NCBI RefSeq assembly: GCF_001428685.1
Contig: NZ_LMIK01000001.1
Coordinates: 807,695-871,694 of the forward strand
DNA: 64,000 bases
Source of the DNA: Lysobacter sp. Root76
GTDB taxonomy: Bacteria > Pseudomonadota > Gammaproteobacteria > Xanthomonadales > Xanthomonadaceae
Reading direction: 5' to 3'
The notes beneath the pieces are model-generated. The model worked only from the letters and a program-made list of their open reading frames with translations. It ran no database searches and was not told the DNA's origin. Position 1 is the stretch's first letter, and the number at the start of each line of letters is the position of its first letter. Shown piece after piece: positions 34,242-43,246 of this stretch. The position numbers and the translations under genes were made by a program.

Positions 34242-35534
34242 ATGAGCGCACTGCTCGATTCCTTCTCCGAAGCGCTGAACCCGCTGCTGCAACGCCAGCC
34301 CCTGCACGGCCCTGCGCGCGTGCAGGCGATGGAAAGCGCGCTCCAGGCCGGCCTGCCGCATGCGCGCAGCGAAGCCTGGAAGTACACCCCTCTGCGCAAT
34401 CTGGAGCGACGCAGCTACGCGCAGCCGCAGGCCGGCGCCTTCGACGATGCGCTGCTGGCGACGATCCCGGCGCCGCGGCTGGTGTTCAACAACGGTCGCT
34501 ACGACGCCGCGCATTCCGACCTAGGCGGCCTCGCCGCCGGTGTTTCGCTGCGGCCGCTGTCGCAGCTGCTGGCCGGCGACGACGCGCGCGCGTCCAATTT
34601 CCTGGAGCGCCGCTTCGAGCGTCCCGAAGAGATCTTCGCCCGGATCAACGCCGCCCTCGTCGACGACGGCGCGGTGCTGCGGGTCGAGGCCGGCGTGCAG
34701 GCCGGCACCGTGCACCTGGTCTTCGTCGGCGCGCCGGTCGCGGGCGACATCGCCTGGCACCTGCGCAACCTGATCGAACTGCAGGAAGGCGCGGCCCTGA
34801 CCCTGATCGAGCATACGCTCGGTGCCGGCAGCCACAGCCATCTCGGCAACAGCCTCAGCCACGTGCACCTGGCGCCGCGCGCGACGCTCTCGCACGCACG
34901 CGTGCAGGACGAGGCCGCGAGCGCCGTCGCGATCGCGCGCACCGACGCGGTGCTGTCGCGCGAATCGGTCTACCGCCGCCTCGACCTGGAACTGGGCGCC
35001 GCGCTGTCGCGGCACGAGCTCAACGTCGCCCTGCACGGCGAGGCCGCGCAGTTGCACGCCAACGGCGTGCTGCTGGCGACCGGCAAGCGCCACCTCGACA
35101 CCCGCCTTGGCATCGACCACGTCGGCCGCGATAGCCGCTGCGATCTGGTCTGGCGCGGTATGGGCGCGGGCCGCTCGCGCGCCGCGTTCCACGGCGGCAT
35201 CCTCATCCGCGAAGGCGCCGACGGCACCGCCGCGATGCTGTCGAACAAGAACCTGCTGTTGTCCGAAGGCGCGGAGATCGACACCCAGCCGGTCCTGGAG
35301 ATCCACGCCGACGAAGTCCAGGCCGCGCACGGCGCCACCGTCGGCCAGCTCGACGGCAATGCCCTGTTCTATCTGCGTTCGCGCGGCCTGCCCGCCGAGC
35401 AGGCGCGCGCGCTGCTGACCGCCGCGTTCTGCCGCGAAACCCTGTCCGTGTTCGAAGAACCGCAATTGCGCGCGACCCTGGAAGCGCGCCTCGACGCCGC
35501 ACTGACGGCGCTGGAAGAGGTCGCAAGCGCATGA
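34242..35534 (+). CDS. sufD: Fe-S cluster assembly protein SufD
   Basis: A 430-residue SufD. The N-terminal helical part has HARSEAWKYTPLRNLERR. The beta-helix core contains IELQEGAALTLIEH, and the C-terminus has LSNKNLLLSEGAEIDTQPVLEIHADEVQAAHGATVGQLD and LFYLRSRGLP, the segment shared with SufB. It forms SufBC2D and helps deliver iron or maintain the complex. It overlaps the sufS start by four bases. Confidence 0.95.
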   Translation: MSALLDSFSEALNPLLQRQPLHGPARVQAMESALQAGLPHARSEAWKYTPLRNLERRSYAQPQAGAFDDALLATIPAPRLVFNNGRYDAAHSDLGGLAAGVSLRPLSQLLAGDDARASNFLERRFERPEEIFARINAALVDDGAVLRVEAGVQAGTVHLVFVGAPVAGDIAWHLRNLIELQEGAALTLIEHTLGAGSHSHLGNSLSHVHLAPRATLSHARVQDEAASAVAIARTDAVLSRESVYRRLDLELGAALSRHELNVALHGEAAQLHANGVLLATGKRHLDTRLGIDHVGRDSRCDLVWRGMGAGRSRAAFHGGILIREGADGTAAMLSNKNLLLSEGAEIDTQPVLEIHADEVQAAHGATVGQLDGNALFYLRSRGLPAEQARALLTAAFCRETLSVFEEPQLRATLEARLDAALTALEEVASA

Positions 35535-36763
35535 ACGCCCCAGCCGCCGCAATCGACTGGGCCGCGGTCCGCGCCGACTTCCCGCTGCTGAGCCGCGAAG
35601 TCCACGGCAAGCCGCTGGTGTATCTGGATTCGGCCAATACCGGACAGAAGCCCGAGGCCGTGATCGCCGCGGTCGACGATTTCTACCGCCACCACAACGC
35701 CAACGTCAGCCGCGCGGTGCACGCGCTAGGCACCGAAGCCACCGAGGCCTACGAGGGTGCGCGCGGCAAGCTCGCCAGGTTCCTCAACGTGCGCGCCGAC
35801 GAGCTGGTGCTGTGCAGCGGCACCACCTTCGCCCTGAACCTGGTCGCCTATTCCTGGGCGCTGCCGCGGCTGCGGCCGGGCGACGCGATCGTGCTCACCC
35901 GCATGGAGCACCATGCCAACATCGTGCCCTGGCAGTTGGTCGCCCAGCGCACCGGCGCCATCATCAAGGTCGCCGAGATCGACGAGCTCGGCCGGCTGGA
36001 CCTGGCGCAGCTGTATTCATTGCTGACCCCGGAAGTGAAGCTGCTCGCCCTGACCCACGTCTCCAACGTGCTGGGCACGGTCAATCCGGTGCGCGAGATC
36101 TGCCGCGAAGCGCGCAAGCGCGGCATCGTCAGCGTGGTCGACGGCTCGCAGGCCGCGCCGCACCGTGCACTCGACATCGCCGCGATCGGCTGCGATTTCT
36201 ACGCCATCACCGGCCACAAGATGAGCGGCCCGACCGGCACCGGCGCGCTGTGGGCGCGCCGCGAGCACCTGGCCGAGATGCCGCCCTTCCTCGGCGGCGG
36301 CGAGATGATCAAGGAAGTGCGCTTCGAAGGCACCGTGTTCAACGACGCCCCGCACAAGTTCGAAGCCGGAACGCCCAACATCGCCGGCTTCATCGGCCTC
36401 GGCGCGGCGGTCGACTATCTGTCGGCGCTGGGCATGCACCACGTCGAAGCGCGCGAGCAGGCCCTGCTCGACCACGCCACCCGCGCGTTGTCCCAAGTGC
36501 CCGGCCTGCGCATCTTCGGCCAGGCTCCGGACAAGGCCGCGGTGATCAGCTTTCTGGTCGAGGGCGCGCACGCGCACGATCTGGCGACCCTGCTCGACCT
36601 GGAAGGCGTCGCGATCCGCTCCGGCCATCATTGCGCGCATCCGCTGATGCATCATTTCGGCGTGCCCGCGACCTGCCGCGCCTCGCTGGCGTACTACAAC
36701 ACCTTCGACGAGGTCGATGCCTTCGTCGCCGCCTTGAACAAAGTCCGCAAACTGCTCGCATGA
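35531..36763 (+). CDS. sufS: Cysteine desulfurase SufS
   Basis: A 410-residue class-II PLP-dependent cysteine desulfurase that supplies sulfur for the SUF system. The PLP lysine is Lys230 in ITGHKMSGPTG, and the persulfide cysteine is Cys368 in RSGHHCAHP. MEHHANIVPWQ is the usual cofactor-side segment. SufS normally needs SufE or SufU as sulfur acceptor, and neither is encoded in this operon. Start and stop overlap sufD and the acetyltransferase gene respectively (ATGA). Confidence 0.96.
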   Translation: MNAPAAAIDWAAVRADFPLLSREVHGKPLVYLDSANTGQKPEAVIAAVDDFYRHHNANVSRAVHALGTEATEAYEGARGKLARFLNVRADELVLCSGTTFALNLVAYSWALPRLRPGDAIVLTRMEHHANIVPWQLVAQRTGAIIKVAEIDELGRLDLAQLYSLLTPEVKLLALTHVSNVLGTVNPVREICREARKRGIVSVVDGSQAAPHRALDIAAIGCDFYAITGHKMSGPTGTGALWARREHLAEMPPFLGGGEMIKEVRFEGTVFNDAPHKFEAGTPNIAGFIGLGAAVDYLSALGMHHVEAREQALLDHATRALSQVPGLRIFGQAPDKAAVISFLVEGAHAHDLATLLDLEGVAIRSGHHCAHPLMHHFGVPATCRASLAYYNTFDEVDAFVAALNKVRKLLA

Positions 36764-37308
36764 ACGACACGACCCTGAGTTTCCGTCCCGCCACCCACGC
36801 CGACACCGACGCCCTGGTCGCGCTGGTCGAGTCCGCCTACCGCGGCGACAGCAGCCGCGCCGGCTGGACCACCGAAGCCGACTACCTCGACGGCCGCCGC
36901 ACCGGCGCCGACGATATCGCCGAGTGCATCGATCGCCCGCAGAGCGTGCTGCTGATCGCCGAGCGCCCGGGAGCCGACGGCGCTGCGCCGGAACTGCTGG
37001 CCTGCGCGCATGTCGCGATCGAGGACGGCGCCGGCTATTTCGGCATGTTCTCGGTGCGCCCGAACCTGCAGGGCGGCGGCATCGGCAAGATCGTCATCAA
37101 CGAGGCCGAACGCATCGCGCGCGAGGACTGGAAGCTGCCGGCGATGCGCATGACCGTGATCGACATCCGCAGCGAACTGATCGCCTACTACGAGCGCCGC
37201 GGTTACCGCCGCACCGGCCAGATCAAGCCGTTCCCGTACGGCGATACGCGCTTCGGCCTGCCCAAGCGCGACGATCTGCGTTTCGAGGTTCTGGAAAAAA
37301 CCTTCTAA
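36760..37308 (+). CDS. GNAT family N-acetyltransferase
   Basis: A 182-residue GNAT fold. The acetyl-CoA loop region reads YFGMFSVRPNLQGGGIGKIVINEAERIA (motif A, Q/R-x-x-G-x-G/A type), preceded by LACAHVAIEDG, with the later strand SELIAYYERRGYRRTG. The start overlaps the sufS stop by four bases, so it is translated with the SUF operon. Its substrate is unknown; there is no established role for such an enzyme in Fe-S assembly, so it may be a passenger or modify a SUF partner. Confidence 0.88.
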   Translation: MNDTTLSFRPATHADTDALVALVESAYRGDSSRAGWTTEADYLDGRRTGADDIAECIDRPQSVLLIAERPGADGAAPELLACAHVAIEDGAGYFGMFSVRPNLQGGGIGKIVINEAERIAREDWKLPAMRMTVIDIRSELIAYYERRGYRRTGQIKPFPYGDTRFGLPKRDDLRFEVLEKTF

Positions 37309-37378
37309 GCGTCGGGAGCCGGGATTCGCCGAGCGAGTCCGCCGCCGATCCCGAATCCCCAATTTTCGAGAGCACGCC

Positions 37379-37702
37379 ATGGGCGACTGGGTTTTCGTTT
37401 GCGCCACCTCGCAGCTGCTGCCGGGCGAGTCCACCGTGGCCTGGGACGGCGACACGCCGATCCTGGTCTGCAACTACGACGGCGACTACTACGCGCTGGA
37501 GGACAAGTGCTCGCATGAGGACTTCGAACTCTCGGCTGGCAACTACGACGGCGAGGAAGCCACGGTCGAGTGCGTGCTGCACGGAGCCAAGTTCGACATC
37601 CGCGACGGTCGCCCGCTATGCGCGCCGGCCTACAGCCCGGTGACCAAGTTCCCGGTCAAGGTCGAGAACGACGGGATCTGGACCCGCGACGACCGCGCCT
37701 GA
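37379..37702 (+). CDS. Rieske [2Fe-2S] ferredoxin-like protein
   Basis: A 107-residue single-domain Rieske protein of the non-heme-oxygenase ferredoxin type. The ligand pairs are Cys-Ser-His in KCSHEDFEL and Cys-x-x-His in VECVLHGAKFD. It is the last gene of the SUF transcription unit, 70 bases after the acetyltransferase. No oxygenase lies nearby, so it more likely serves the SUF pathway or general electron transfer. It is itself a possible client of the assembly machinery. Confidence 0.9.
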   Translation: MGDWVFVCATSQLLPGESTVAWDGDTPILVCNYDGDYYALEDKCSHEDFELSAGNYDGEEATVECVLHGAKFDIRDGRPLCAPAYSPVTKFPVKVENDGIWTRDDRA

Positions 37703-38060
37703 TGCGTTCCCCGGGCCCCGGCACCGTCTCCCGATCGGCGGCTGCCCGCTCGCACCCTGACCTCGCTTAGCCCACGCGCGAGGCGCGCGACGGCGCGCAA
37801 TCCGGCCGGCCGTGCGTCCGCGCAAGGTCGGGTTTTAGCCACGGCCGCTCGCCGAATGGCTTCGTCGCGATAGCTCTCCGACAGTCGGCAGAGCACCTCC
37901 CCAATGCGGCCCCATGCCGGACCGCGGCTCCCCGAGCTATTCCGCTCCGCTCGCTGCGATCCGCCTGTTCACTTTCCGTTGCAAATGCGAATCGATCTCA
38001 TTAATATTCCCGGTTGACGCGGCCCAGGCCGCCGCACCCCTCGGTTCACGGAAATCCCCC
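37703..38060. other. 358-bp gap upstream of the siderophore receptor
   Basis: No gene seen. The right-hand 90 bases are AT-richer (TTGCAAATGCGAATCGATC, then TTAATATTCCC) and contain the Fur-box candidate. The left part, after the Rieske gene, is GC-rich with no clear terminator. Confidence 0.6.
37984..38002 (+). promoter_or_regulatory. Candidate Fur box
   Basis: AATGCGAATCGATCTCATT, a 19-base imperfect palindrome: AATGcGAt on one side mirrors ATCTCATT on the other. It resembles the Fur consensus built from GATAAT-type hexamers. It sits about 60 bases upstream of the siderophore-receptor start in an AT-rich island, exactly where iron-responsive repression is expected. Confidence 0.65.
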
Positions 38061-40382
38061 ATGTCGACCACGAAGTTCGTCGTGTCGCCGCTCGCCGGCG
38101 CACTTGCTCTCGCTCTCAGCCTTCCCGCCGCCGCTGCACCGGCGCCCGACCCCCAGGCCAAGGACCTCGACGGCGTCGAAGTCCGCGGCGTGAAGGTCCA
38201 GAAGGCCAGCTCGGGCAAGTACACCGCGCCGCTGCGCGACACGCCGCAGACGATCACCGTGATCGACCGCAGCACCATCGACGGCCAGAACCTGCTGTCG
38301 CTGCAGGACATCATGGCTACCCTGCCGGGCATCACCTTCGGCGCCGGCGAAGGCGGCGGCGGTTTCGGCGACAAGATCAACCTGCGCGGCTTCGACGCCA
38401 GCAACGACATCACCGTCGACGGCGTGCGCGACAGCGGTCTGTACAGCCGCACCGATCCGTTCAACCTGGAATCGGTCGAGGTCATCAACGGCGCCAACTC
38501 GGTGTACTCGGGCGCGGGCTCGGTCGCCGGCACCATCAATCTGGTCAGCAAGATGGCCGGCGCGACCGAGTTCAACCGCGCCAGCATCGCCGCCGGCACC
38601 GACAGCTACGCCCGCGTCACCGCCGACAGCAACTTCCTGATCGGCGACAGCAGCGCGTTCCGCATCAACGTGATGGCGCACCAGAACGACATCCCGGGAC
38701 GCGACGTCGAGCGCAACGAGCGCTGGGGCATCGCGCCCTCGCTGAGCTTCGGCCTGGGCAGCAACACCACCTGGACCCTGAACTACGTCCACCAGGAAGA
38801 CGACAACATCCCCGAGTACGGCGTGCCCTTCTTCAACGGCGGTCCGCTGCCGGGCATCGATCCGTCGACCTACTACGGCTACAAGAACATCGACAAGCAG
38901 GAAATCGAGTACGACTCGCTGACCTCGATCCTGGAGCACAACTTCAGCGACACCATGAAGGTGCGCAACCTGACGCGCTGGCAGCAGGTCGACCAGTTCT
39001 CGCTGGTGGACGCGGTCCAGGGCACCTGGTGCATGCCCAACGGCCTGACCCCGCTCGGCGTCGCCTGCCCGGCCGGCGTGGGTCCGGGCCGTTACCTGCC
39101 CAGCGGTCCGCGCGGTTTCGGCCGCGACACCCGCAACACCACGCTCTACACCCAGACCGACCTGACCACCGAGTTCAACACCGGCGCGGTGCAGCACACC
39201 TTGGTCGCGGGTTTCTCGGTGATGCACGAGAGCTTCGACCTCGATACCACCAGCGATTTCCGCAACGCCGACGGCACCAACCCGTACATCGCCGGCCTGC
39301 CGACGATGGACATGTTCAATCCGGACAACGTCTACCGCGGCCCGATCAACCGCACCCTGACCGGCCGCACCGAAGGCGAACTGGACAACCAGGCCCTCTA
39401 CGTCTTCGACACCATCAAGTTCAGCGAGCAGTGGCTGCTGAGCCTGGGCGCGCGCTACGAGCACAACGAAGGCAAGACCAACACCGCCACCGTCGTGCTG
39501 GCGCCGACCACCGTGGGCGCGCCGCTGCCGGCGCAGCCGATCGGCACCGTCACCGGCTACGGCGTACCGGCCAAGAACACCGACGACCTGTTCTCCTACC
39601 GCGCCGGCCTGGTCTACAAGCCGGTCGAGAACGTGAGCGTGTACGCCGCCTACGGCAACTCGAAGACGCCGTCCAAGGCTTCGGTCAACGGTTCGTGCAC
39701 GCTCACCAGCACCACCGGCACCGCCAACTGCACGGTCGATCCGGAAACTGCGGTCAACTACGAAATCGGCACCAAGTGGGATCTGTTCGACGGCCGTCTG
39801 GCGCTGACCGGTTCGCTGTTCCGCAACGACCGTAAGAACTACAAGGTCTCCGATCCGGGCAACCCGAGCAATCCGACCGGCACACAGCAGCTCGACGGCC
39901 GCGCGCGCGTCGACGGCGCGATGCTCGGCGTGTCCGGCCTGATCACCGATCGTTGGGCGGTCTACGCCAACTACGCCTACCTGGACAGCGAAGTGCTGCA
40001 GGGCGTGTCCGACCGCCAGGCCGGCCTGGGTCTGGACTACGCCAAGGGCGACCGCCTCCTGAACGTGCCGGAGCATTCCTTCAGCCTGTGGACCACCTAC
40101 GACCTGTCGCCGAAGTGGCAGATCGGCTACGGCGCGACCTACCAGGGCAAGATCTGGCTGACCCAGCACAGCGCGACCAACCCCAACGGCGCCCTGGTCA
40201 CGGCCGACAGCTACTGGACCCACCGCGCGATGGTCAATTACAAGATCAACCGCAATGCCGCCCTGCAGCTCAACGTCAGCAACCTGGCCGACGAGGAGTA
40301 CTACACCCGCATCCGCAACAACGGCTGGGCGACGCCGGGCGAAACGCGCCAGGTGGTATTGAGCGCCAACTTCACGTTCTAA
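38061..40382 (+). CDS. TonB-dependent siderophore receptor (catecholate/Fiu-like)
   Basis: A 773-residue outer-membrane receptor. I start at the ATG at 38061; MSTTKFVVSPLAGALALALSLPAAAA is the signal peptide. The plug domain follows (APLRDTPQTITVIDRSTI, LPGITFGAGEGGGGFGDKINLRGF, EVINGANSVYSGAGSVAGTINLV), then a 22-strand-type barrel ending with the phenylalanine of VVLSANFTF. GFGDKINLRGFDASNDITVDGVRD is typical of the Fiu/CirA-type catecholate siderophore receptors. Downstream genes for PiuC, PepSY, ApbE and a reductase fit uptake and reduction of ferric siderophore. A Fur-box candidate lies upstream. Confidence 0.92.
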   Translation: MSTTKFVVSPLAGALALALSLPAAAAPAPDPQAKDLDGVEVRGVKVQKASSGKYTAPLRDTPQTITVIDRSTIDGQNLLSLQDIMATLPGITFGAGEGGGGFGDKINLRGFDASNDITVDGVRDSGLYSRTDPFNLESVEVINGANSVYSGAGSVAGTINLVSKMAGATEFNRASIAAGTDSYARVTADSNFLIGDSSAFRINVMAHQNDIPGRDVERNERWGIAPSLSFGLGSNTTWTLNYVHQEDDNIPEYGVPFFNGGPLPGIDPSTYYGYKNIDKQEIEYDSLTSILEHNFSDTMKVRNLTRWQQVDQFSLVDAVQGTWCMPNGLTPLGVACPAGVGPGRYLPSGPRGFGRDTRNTTLYTQTDLTTEFNTGAVQHTLVAGFSVMHESFDLDTTSDFRNADGTNPYIAGLPTMDMFNPDNVYRGPINRTLTGRTEGELDNQALYVFDTIKFSEQWLLSLGARYEHNEGKTNTATVVLAPTTVGAPLPAQPIGTVTGYGVPAKNTDDLFSYRAGLVYKPVENVSVYAAYGNSKTPSKASVNGSCTLTSTTGTANCTVDPETAVNYEIGTKWDLFDGRLALTGSLFRNDRKNYKVSDPGNPSNPTGTQQLDGRARVDGAMLGVSGLITDRWAVYANYAYLDSEVLQGVSDRQAGLGLDYAKGDRLLNVPEHSFSLWTTYDLSPKWQIGYGATYQGKIWLTQHSATNPNGALVTADSYWTHRAMVNYKINRNAALQLNVSNLADEEYYTRIRNNGWATPGETRQVVLSANFTF

Positions 40383-40420
40383 TCCCGGACGTCATACTCT
40401 CGGACCCACCGTCCGCGCGC

Positions 40421-40444
40421 GCCGCCCGGGACCTCCCGGGCGGC
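40421..40444 (+). other. Perfect 10-bp hairpin between receptor and piuC-like gene
   Basis: GCCGCCCGGG-ACCT-CCCGGGCGGC, with no T-run after it, 17 bases before the next start codon. It should not terminate on its own. It may stabilise the upstream receptor mRNA end, setting high receptor and lower enzyme levels. Confidence 0.7.
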
Positions 40445-40460
40445 CGCATTGAGGAAAACC

Positions 40461-41147
40461 ATGCTGCTGCACGTGCCCAAAGTCCTCAGCGTCGAACAGG
40501 TCGCGCATTGCCGCGAACGGCTGGCGCAGGCCGGTTGGGCCGACGGCCGGATCACCGCCGGCTACCAGTCGGCCAAGGCCAAGGACAACGCGCAGCTGCC
40601 CGAGAACGATCCGGTCGCGCGCGAGCTCGGGGCGATCATCCTCGACGCCCTGGCCAAGAACCCGACCCTCTTCTCCGCGGCCTTGCCCCAGCGCGTGTTC
40701 CCGCCGCTGTTCAACCGCTATGAAGGCGGCCAGGCGTTCGGCTTCCACGTCGACAACGCGATCCGCTACGACCGCAGCCGCGGCGGCATGGACACGGTGC
40801 GCACCGATCTGTCGGCGACCTTGTTCCTGAGCGCGCCGGAGGATTACGACGGCGGCGAGCTGGTCATCGAGGACACCTACGGCAGCCACAGCATCAAGCT
40901 GCCCGCCGGCGATCTGGTGCTGTACCCCGGCACCAGCCTGCACAAGGTCACCCCGGTCACCCGCGGCGCGCGCCTGGCTTCGTTCTTCTGGATCCAGAGC
41001 CTGCTGCGCGAGGATGCGCAACGCCGGCTGATGTTCGAACTCGACGTGTCGATCCGGCGCCTGACCGCGGATGTGCCCGAGCACCCCGCGCTGGTGCAGC
41101 TGACCGGCGTCTACCACAACCTGCTGCGGCGCTGGAGCGAGCCTTGA
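40461..41147 (+). CDS. piuC: Fe(II)/2-oxoglutarate-dependent dioxygenase, PiuC/YbiX type
   Basis: A 228-residue cupin-fold hydroxylase. The metal-binding HxD is in [10 protein letters not shown], the distal His in [12 protein letters not shown], and the 2-oxoglutarate arginine in [15 protein letters not shown]. The N-terminus [10 protein letters not shown] and the C-terminal tail match the PKHD-type hydroxylase YbiX/PiuC. This gene typically accompanies Fiu/PiuA catecholate siderophore receptors and influences uptake of siderophore-like compounds, though its substrate is unknown. I start at the ATG at 40461. The stop overlaps the next start (TTGA). Confidence 0.92.
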   Translation: MLLHVPKVLSVEQVAHCRERLAQAGWADGRITAGYQSAKAKDNAQLPENDPVARELGAIILDALAKNPTLFSAALPQRVFPPLFNRYEGGQAFGFHVDNAIRYDRSRGGMDTVRTDLSATLFLSAPEDYDGGELVIEDTYGSHSIKLPAGDLVLYPGTSLHKVTPVTRGARLASFFWIQSLLREDAQRRLMFELDVSIRRLTADVPEHPALVQLTGVYHNLLRRWSEP

Positions 41148-41803
41148 ACGCCAGCGACGCCGCGCGCGCGCGCGAATCCGCGAGCCAGGCCGGCGATCCG
41201 AACCGGCGCGCGTACTGGCTCAAGACCCTGCACCGCTGGCATTGGATCAGCGCCGCGCTGAGCCTGTTCGCGCTGCTGGTGTTCGCCGCGACCGGCATCA
41301 CCCTCAACCACGCCGCGCAGATCGAAGCCGAGCCGCAGGTGGTCACGGTCAAGGACACCCTGCCCGCGAGCGCTCTGCGCAGCCTGCAGGGCGAACGTGC
41401 GACGGATGCGCCGCTGCCGGCCGGCGCGCGCGACTGGCTCACGACGCAGTTGGGCGTGAACACCGAAGGCCGCAGCGTGGAATGGTCGGACGGCGAGGTC
41501 TACGTCTCGCTGCCGCGTCCCGGCGGCGACGCCTGGCTCAGCATCGACCGCGAGAGCGGCGCCATCGAGTACGAAGTCACCCGCCGCGGCTGGATCGCCT
41601 GGTTGAACGACCTGCACAAGGGCCGCAACACCGGCGCGGTCTGGCGCTGGTTCATCGACCTGTTCGCGGTCGCCTGCCTGCTGTTCGCGCTGACCGGTCT
41701 GTGGCTGCTGCAGTTGCATGCGCGCCAGCGCGGCAAGACCTGGCCGCTGGTCGCGGCCGGCCTGGCGCTGCCGGCGCTGCTGATCGTCCTTTTCATGCAT
41801 TGA
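41144..41803 (+). CDS. PepSY-associated transmembrane protein
   Basis: A 219-residue protein that starts with TTG overlapping the piuC stop. A first membrane helix (about 33-55, in [28 protein letters not shown]) is preceded by His30 and His33 and followed by His56. A periplasmic PepSY-like domain follows (about 60-165, with [31 protein letters not shown]), then two more helices (about 168-193 and 200-218). The [10 protein letters not shown] segment is typical of PepSY_TM proteins. Related proteins carry haem or pass electrons across the membrane. Here it probably links a cytoplasmic reductase to the periplasmic flavoprotein. Confidence 0.85.
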   Translation: MNASDAARARESASQAGDPNRRAYWLKTLHRWHWISAALSLFALLVFAATGITLNHAAQIEAEPQVVTVKDTLPASALRSLQGERATDAPLPAGARDWLTTQLGVNTEGRSVEWSDGEVYVSLPRPGGDAWLSIDRESGAIEYEVTRRGWIAWLNDLHKGRNTGAVWRWFIDLFAVACLLFALTGLWLLQLHARQRGKTWPLVAAGLALPALLIVLFMH

Positions 41804-41819
41804 CCCTTTGGAGCCTGCG

Positions 41820-42341
41820 ATGAAGTTGTTGCCCCGTACCGCACTGATCGTCGCCCTGGCGATGCCGGTGGCGGCGATCGCCGCCGACCTCGAGCTCAGC
41901 ATCGAGATCCCGCGCCTGAAAGTCGCCGAGTACCACCGCCCCTACGTCGCGGCCTGGATCGAGCGCCCCGACAACAGCGTCGCCGCCGACCTCGCGGTCT
42001 GGTACGACGTCGACATGAAGAACGGCGAAGGCAGTAAATGGCTGAAGGACATCCGCCAGTGGTGGCGACGCAGCGGCCGCAGCCTGAAGATGCCGGTCGA
42101 CGGCGTCAGCGGCGCGACCCGCGCGGTCGGCCAGCACAGCCTGAACTTCAAGGGCGGCAGCAAGCCGCTGGCCGGGCTGGCGCCGGGTCAGTACACCCTG
42201 GTGGTCGAAGCCGCGCGCGAAGTCGGCGGCCGCGAACTGCTCAGCATCCCGTTCCAGTGGCCGGCCAAGGGCGGCGCGCAGACCTTGTCGGCGCAAGGCA
42301 AGACCGAGCTGGGCGCGGTGCGCCTGGCGGTGAAGCCCTGA
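41820..42341 (+). CDS. DUF2271 protein, likely flavinylated periplasmic electron carrier
   Basis: A 173-residue exported protein with signal peptide MKLLPRTALIVALAMPVAAIA-A. The DUF2271 fold follows (ELSIEIPRLKVAEYHRPYVAAWIERPDN, WYDVDMKNGEGSKWLKDIRQWWR). Residues 94-100 read DGVSGAT, which matches the D..[ST]GA[ST] motif at which ApbE attaches FMN covalently; Thr100 would be the acceptor. The gene follows the PepSY gene by 16 bases and apbE is three genes further on, which supports flavinylation. Published comparative work on flavinylation names DUF2271 among flavin-carrying families; biochemistry for this protein is not known to me. Confidence 0.85.
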   Translation: MKLLPRTALIVALAMPVAAIAADLELSIEIPRLKVAEYHRPYVAAWIERPDNSVAADLAVWYDVDMKNGEGSKWLKDIRQWWRRSGRSLKMPVDGVSGATRAVGQHSLNFKGGSKPLAGLAPGQYTLVVEAAREVGGRELLSIPFQWPAKGGAQTLSAQGKTELGAVRLAVKP

Positions 42342-42426
42342 TCCGCAGCGAGGCAGCGCGCGCCCGCGCCGCCGCCTCGCACCTGTTTCGCTTACGACGA
42401 ACCATCACCATTTCAGGAGCTGCGCC

Positions 42427-43233
42427 ATGAAGATCAAACTCGCCGCCGTCGCGCTCGCCGCGCTCGGCTTCGCCACCTCCGCGCAGGCGCACAAGGCCTG
42501 GCTGCAGCCGTCGCAGACCGTGTTCTCCGACAAGGGCGCCTGGCTCACGGTCGATGCGGCCGTGTCCAACGACCTGTTCTACTTCAACCACGTGCCGCTG
42601 CCGCTGGAACGCCTGCGCATCACCGCGCCGGACGGCAGTGCGGTGCAGCCGCAGAACGCGTCCACCGGCAAGCTGCGCAGCGTGTTCGACGTCGAGCTGG
42701 CGCAGGAAGGCACCTACAAGATCGCGATGGTCAACGAAGGCATGTTCGCCAGCTACAAGCTCGGCGGCGAAGCCAAGCGTTGGCGCGGCAAGGCCGAGGA
42801 TTTCAGGACCGGCATCCCGGCCGGCGCCACCGAAGTCAGCGCGTCGGAAAGCCTGGGCCGGGTCGAGACCTTCGCCACGGTCGGCTCGCCGACCACCACC
42901 GTGTTCAAGACCAGCGGCAAGGGCATCGAGCTGGTCCCGGTCACTCACCCGAACGATCTGTTCGCGGGCGAGAAGGCGACGTTCCAGTTGCTGGTCGACG
43001 GCAAGCCGGCCGCGGGCCTGAAGATCGAAGTGGTGCCGGGCGCGACCCGCTACCGCGATCAGCAGAACGACATGCAGCTCACCACCGGCGCCGACGGCAA
43101 GTTCGAACTGACCTGGCCGCAGGCCGGCATGTACTGGCTGGAAACCGCCAGCGAAGACGCCAAGACCACGCTGCCGGACGCCAAGCAGCGTCGCCTGAGC
43201 TACGTCGCCGTGTTCGAAGTGCTGGCGCAGTAA
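42427..43233 (+). CDS. DUF4198 periplasmic protein
   Basis: A 268-residue exported protein with signal peptide MKIKLAAVALAALGFATSAQA-H. The mature N-terminus HKAWLQPS is typical of DUF4198, where the leading His may bind a metal. Beta-sandwich domains follow: GAWLTVDAAVSNDLFYF, and the carboxypeptidase-regulatory-like GKPAAGLKIEVVPGATRYRD ... TTGADGKFELTWPQAGMYWLE. It resembles nickel- or cobalt-transport-associated DUF4198 proteins. In this locus it may bind iron released by reduction, but that is an inference. Confidence 0.85.
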   Translation: MKIKLAAVALAALGFATSAQAHKAWLQPSQTVFSDKGAWLTVDAAVSNDLFYFNHVPLPLERLRITAPDGSAVQPQNASTGKLRSVFDVELAQEGTYKIAMVNEGMFASYKLGGEAKRWRGKAEDFRTGIPAGATEVSASESLGRVETFATVGSPTTTVFKTSGKGIELVPVTHPNDLFAGEKATFQLLVDGKPAAGLKIEVVPGATRYRDQQNDMQLTTGADGKFELTWPQAGMYWLETASEDAKTTLPDAKQRRLSYVAVFEVLAQ

Positions 43234-43246
43234 GCCGCGACACGCC

